Source of the DNA: Pseudomonadota bacterium
Lineage (GTDB): Bacteria > Pseudomonadota > Alphaproteobacteria > Rhizobiales > Hyphomicrobiaceae
Assembly (NCBI GenBank): GCA_023412805.1
Contig: JAEZRM010000090.1
Span: 1-64,000, forward strand
Direction: 5' to 3'
Length of the DNA stretch: 64,000 nucleotides
The notes below the pieces were generated by a model that saw nothing but the letters and a program-made list of their open reading frames with translations, was not told the DNA's origin and did no database searches. Numbering within the stretch: position 1 is the stretch's first letter; every line of letters begins with the position of its first letter. Both the position numbers and the translations under genes were made by a program. This document shows positions 61,489 through 64,000 of the stretch, in pieces.

Positions 61489-61591
61489 GAACACAGTCTT
61501 TCAGAGCACGCCCCTAGACATGCGATTTGCGCAGGGCCGCCTGCTTCGCCACCGGATTGAATTGGACGGCAACTGCCCACATATACCTCTT
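61489..61591 (+). promoter_or_regulatory. Promoter region of the small RNA with LysR-type box
   Basis: ATGCGATTTGCGCAG (61520-61534) repeats the half-sites of the trxB palindrome, with centre about 65 bp before the predicted transcript start at about 61592, the usual place for LysR activation. TATACC (61582-61587) is a -10 candidate. TTGAAT (61557-61562) and TTGGAC (61562-61567) have unsuitable spacing, as is common for LysR-activated promoters. Confidence 0.5.
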
Positions 61592-61706
61592 CAGCTGTGA
61601 CGGACAGCTGCTGAAGGCAGTTCCCTCCCTTTGACGCCTTCACGCGCATTGCTTCGGCAATGCGATCCAAACTTCAGCCGGGCTTCGTGCCCGGCTTTTC
61701 TTTTTC
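61592..61706 (+). ncRNA. Candidate small RNA of the AbcR (alpha-r15) type
   Basis: Four hairpins follow each other without a coding frame: CAGCTGT/ACAGCTG (61592-61610), TGAAGGC/GCCTTCA (61612-61642) with a 17-nt loop that contains TTCCCTCCCTTT, CGCATTGC-TTCG-GCAATGCG (61645-61664), and the terminator hairpin (61676-61696). The exposed CCCTCCC is an anti-Shine-Dalgarno motif of the type used by AbcR RNAs to block ABC transporter mRNAs. The position right behind an LsrB/VtlR gene and the length of about 113 nt also fit. A second tandem copy, frequent in Rhizobiaceae, is absent. Assignment to the family is inference; the RNA-like structure is seen directly. Confidence 0.68.
61676..61705 (+). 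terminator. Rho-independent terminator of the small RNA
   Basis: AGCCGGGC-TTCGT-GCCCGGCT has a perfect 8-bp stem and is followed by TTTCTTTTT. It is the end of the structured region after lsrB. Confidence 0.85.
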
Positions 61707-61811
61707 CTGAAAGCTCAGATATTTGCGCCGGGCGATCAAGTATTGCCGGACACGGACTATCAGACGCAGTCAATAACAATCAGAACGCGATTCGCGTCCA
61801 GAACGCAGCGC
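61707..61811. other. Gap between the small RNA and yejF
   Basis: About 105 bp with no clear structure. It lies beyond the stop codon of the minus-strand yejF gene. No second copy of the small RNA is seen. Confidence 0.4.
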
Positions 61812-63473
61812 TCAGGTTGCAAGCACGTTCTCGTGCTTGACCTCGAGGTTGAGGGCGGCTGAGAGCAGCGCCTGGGTGTAGGCTTCGCGTGGCTGCTCGA
61901 AGATCGCAGTGGTCGGCCCCTCCTCCACGACGACCCCATTGCGCAGGACAATGACGTAGTTGCTCAGTGCCCGGACGACGCGCAGGTCGTGACTGATGAA
62001 CAGGTACGAGAGATCGTGCTTGCGCTGCAGATCGCGCAGGAGATCGACGATCTGTGCCTGCACGCTCATGTCCAGCGCGCTCGTCGGCTCGTCGAGCATG
62101 ACGAAGTGCGGCTCGAGCACCATGGCGCGCGCGATGGCGATACGCTGGCGCTGGCCGCCTGAGAATTCGTGCGGGTAACGGTCCTGTGCCGAAGGGTCGA
62201 TCCCGACCTCGGAGAGCGCCTGACTGACACGTTCCCGGCGCTGCGCGAAGGTGAGGCCCGGATCCTGGATAAGGAGCCCCTCCTCGACGATCTGGCTGAC
62301 GGAGAGACGCGGCGAGAGCGACCCATAGGGGTCCTGGAACACGATCTGCATCTCATGACGCAGCGGCCGCATCTGCTTGGCGCTGAGGCCGTCGATCCGC
62401 TTGCCCATGTACACGATGGGGCCTTGCGAGCTGATCAGACGGAGGATCGCGAGGCCCAGCGATGTCTTGCCGGAACCTGACTCCCCGACGACACCGATCG
62501 TCTCGCCCGCCCTGAGCTTGAAGGACACGCCGTCCACTGCCCGCACGTGATCGACCGTGCGCCGCAGGAGGCCGCGCTTGATGGGAAACCAGACCTTGAG
62601 GTTGTCCGCCTCGACAACGACCGGCCCCTGCGGATTACCAGCCGGCGGCTGCCCCTTGGGCTCGGCCGCCAGCAGGTGGCGTGTGTACGAATGCTTGGGG
62701 GCCTCGAAGATCTCGCGGACGGTTCCGCGCTCGACGATGTTCCCCGCATTCATGACATACACGCGGTCGGCCATCTTCCGCACGATCCCGAGATCGTGCG
62801 TGATGAGCAGCATGGCCATCCCGAGCTCACGCTGAAGATCCTTCAGGAGCGCGAGGATCTGCGCCTGAATGGTGACATCGAGCGCCGTGGTCGGCTCGTC
62901 GGCGATCAGCAGGTCCGGCTCGTTGGCGAGCGCCATGGCGATCATCACGCGCTGTCGCTGGCCGCCCGAGAGCTGATGCGGATAGGCGCCGAGACGCTTC
63001 TCGGCGTCGCGGATGCCGACCTTGCGCAGAAGGTCGAGCGTGCGGGACTTCGCCTCGGCTTCGCTCAGTCCCATGTGCAGGCGCAGGATCTCGCCGACCT
63101 GCTGCTCGATGGTATGCAGCGGATTGAGCGAGGTCATCGGCTCCTGGAAGATGATCGAAATGCGTCCGCCGCGAATGTCGCGCATGACGGCGCCCGGCAC
63201 CTTCAGCAGGTCCTTGCCTTCGAAGTAGATCTCGCCCGTCGGATGACGCGCGGCCGGATAGGGCAGCAGGCGCATGATGGAAAGCGCCGACACGCTCTTT
63301 CCGGAGCCCGACTCGCCGACGAGCGCCACCGTCTCGCCCTTGCCGATCGAGAAATCGATGCCGCAGACGGCCAGATGACTGTTTTCGCCCGAGCGGAACT
63401 CGACCGACAGATTGCGCACGTTGATGAGTGTCTGCGACGGCGCGCGCGGGGTCTCGGGGACGGAGGCGCTCAT
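61812..63473 (-). CDS. yejF: Peptide ABC transporter ATP-binding protein YejF (two ATPase domains)
   Basis: This 553-residue protein is a fused pair of ABC ATPases. The first has GESGSGKSVSALSIM, the signature LSGGQRQRVMIAMAL and LLIADEPTTALD. The second has GESGSGKTSLGLAIL, FSGGQRQRIAIARAM and FVMLDEPTSALD. It powers a microcin C/oligopeptide-type importer. The yejE permease gene overlaps its start by 4 bp. Transporters of this type are frequent AbcR targets, and the candidate RNA lies just beyond its 3' end, on the opposite strand. Confidence 0.95.
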   Translation of the reverse strand: MSASVPETPRAPSQTLINVRNLSVEFRSGENSHLAVCGIDFSIGKGETVALVGESGSGKSVSALSIMRLLPYPAARHPTGEIYFEGKDLLKVPGAVMRDIRGGRISIIFQEPMTSLNPLHTIEQQVGEILRLHMGLSEAEAKSRTLDLLRKVGIRDAEKRLGAYPHQLSGGQRQRVMIAMALANEPDLLIADEPTTALDVTIQAQILALLKDLQRELGMAMLLITHDLGIVRKMADRVYVMNAGNIVERGTVREIFEAPKHSYTRHLLAAEPKGQPPAGNPQGPVVVEADNLKVWFPIKRGLLRRTVDHVRAVDGVSFKLRAGETIGVVGESGSGKTSLGLAILRLISSQGPIVYMGKRIDGLSAKQMRPLRHEMQIVFQDPYGSLSPRLSVSQIVEEGLLIQDPGLTFAQRRERVSQALSEVGIDPSAQDRYPHEFSGGQRQRIAIARAMVLEPHFVMLDEPTSALDMSVQAQIVDLLRDLQRKHDLSYLFISHDLRVVRALSNYVIVLRNGVVVEEGPTTAIFEQPREAYTQALLSAALNLEVKHENVLAT

Positions 63474-64000
63474 CGGAAGGTCTTTCTCGGATCGAGCGCA
63501 TCGCGGACGGCTTCACCGACGAAGATCAGCAGCGAGAGTGTGATCGCGATGGAGAAGAACCCCGCGAGGCCCAGCCACGGCGCCTGCAGGTTGGCCTTGC
63601 CCTGCGAGAGAAGCTCGCCGAGCGAGGGCGAACCCGGCGGCAATCCGAGCCCGAGGAAGTCCAGCGCCGTCAGCGCCGTGATCGAGCCTGAGAGCTTGAA
63701 GGGCAGAAACGTCAGCGTCGCCACCATCGCGTTCGGCAGGAGGTGCTTGAACATGATCTTGGCGTTCGAGAGCCCGAGCGCACGTGCCGCCGTGATGTAC
63801 TCGAAATTGCGCCCGCGCAGGAACTCCGCGCGCACGACGCCGACAAGATATACCCAGTGGAACAGCAGCAGGATGAACAGCAGCGTCCAGAAGCCAGGGA
63901 CCAGCATGGCCGATATGATGATCAGCACGTAGAGCGACGGGATCGACGACCACACCTCCAGAATGCGCTGGAAGACGAGATCGGTTCGCCCGCCGAAATA
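63470..64000 (-). CDS. yejE: Peptide ABC transporter permease YejE (partial, cut by window edge)
   Basis: The last 176 codons of this permease are in the window; the frame runs open through the right edge (FGGRTDLVFQRILEVWSS). The ABC permease EAA loop is EYITAARALGLSNAKIMFKHLLPNAM. Helices precede and follow it, and the C-terminus LLIFVGEAVRDALDPRK is typical of YejE/DppC-type permeases. It overlaps yejF by 4 bp, so they are translationally coupled. The rest of the yej operon (yejB, yejA) is expected to the right. Confidence 0.93.
   Translation of the reverse strand, partial: YFGGRTDLVFQRILEVWSSIPSLYVLIIISAMLVPGFWTLLFILLLFHWVYLVGVVRAEFLRGRNFEYITAARALGLSNAKIMFKHLLPNAMVATLTFLPFKLSGSITALTALDFLGLGLPPGSPSLGELLSQGKANLQAPWLGLAGFFSIAITLSLLIFVGEAVRDALDPRKTFR

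Noticed and set aside
61645..61664. The TTCG hairpin as an independent terminator of lsrB
   Set aside because: It has no T run behind it and is better read as an internal stem of the candidate small RNA.
62547..63932. 461-codon plus-strand frame across yejF/yejE
   Set aside because: Shadow of the fused ABC ATPase; no domain.

Overview
The window is GC-rich DNA packed with genes on both strands, and almost every gene has a clear alphaproteobacterial character. A Zur/ZnuC pair, a Hsp20/DUF1150 pair, isolated soxYZ with a sulfide-dehydrogenase flavoprotein, a Cox-type FeS/FAD pair, Yej transporter genes and a trxB-lsrB locus all point to a member of the Hyphomicrobiales (Rhizobiales). The genus cannot be fixed from the sequence alone. 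There are no rRNA or tRNA genes, no insertion sequence, no prophage and no CRISPR array. This is chromosomal housekeeping and catabolic DNA with small accessory patches.

Layout. 0-3.8 kb: acyl-CoA metabolism (ADP-forming acyl-CoA synthetase, an SDR and a crotonase, the last two with atypical active sites). 4-6.6 kb: aminopeptidase PepN. 6.8-9.4 kb: a degenerate membrane histidine kinase, then the small and medium subunits of a molybdenum hydroxylase without the large subunit. 9.4-13.4 kb: a TTC38-type TPR protein, an unknown protein and an exported DUF900 hydrolase. 13.5-16.7 kb (minus strand): a VOC protein, folD, a DUF167 protein, a YggT protein and an NDUFA9-like reductase. 17.2-17.7 kb: a broken glutathione S-transferase. 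17.7-25.4 kb: two GMC oxidoreductases, an epimerase, a haloacid dehalogenase and an aldehyde dehydrogenase, with a candidate small RNA between them. 26.2-27.6 kb: zur-znuC under a Zur box. 28-38 kb: MATE exporter, recR, threonine aldolase, methyltransferase, an OpgC/SGNH pair, an RND-type exporter and a Tae4-like amidase with a two-helix membrane partner. 38-45 kb: aspS, three paralogous secreted cysteine proteins, a pterin dehydratase and a reduced sox locus. 45.5-54.3 kb: MFS transporter, maleylacetate reductase-like enzyme, M20 peptidase, PrpF-like isomerase, a small heat-shock pair and both subunits of aconitase X. 54.3-59.4 kb: an aminoglycoside phosphotransferase-fold kinase, an MFS transporter, an alpha/beta hydrolase and an orphan peptide-binding protein. 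59.6-64 kb: trxB, lsrB, a structured small RNA, yejF and the start of yejE.

The strongest regulatory story is at 59.5-61.7 kb. The trxB-lsrB operon starts just after a perfect palindrome (ATGCG-N5-CGCAT). A near copy of it lies about 65 bp upstream of a 110-nt structured RNA directly after lsrB. The RNA has a CCCTCCC loop and a rho-independent terminator, which together with the lsrB neighbour matches the AbcR/alpha-r15 type of small RNA. A second candidate small RNA with two C-rich loops is at 23.37-23.45 kb. A modular hairpin repeat occurs three times at gene 3' ends (20.3, 27.6 and 57.0 kb), and its stems are kept although the bases differ.
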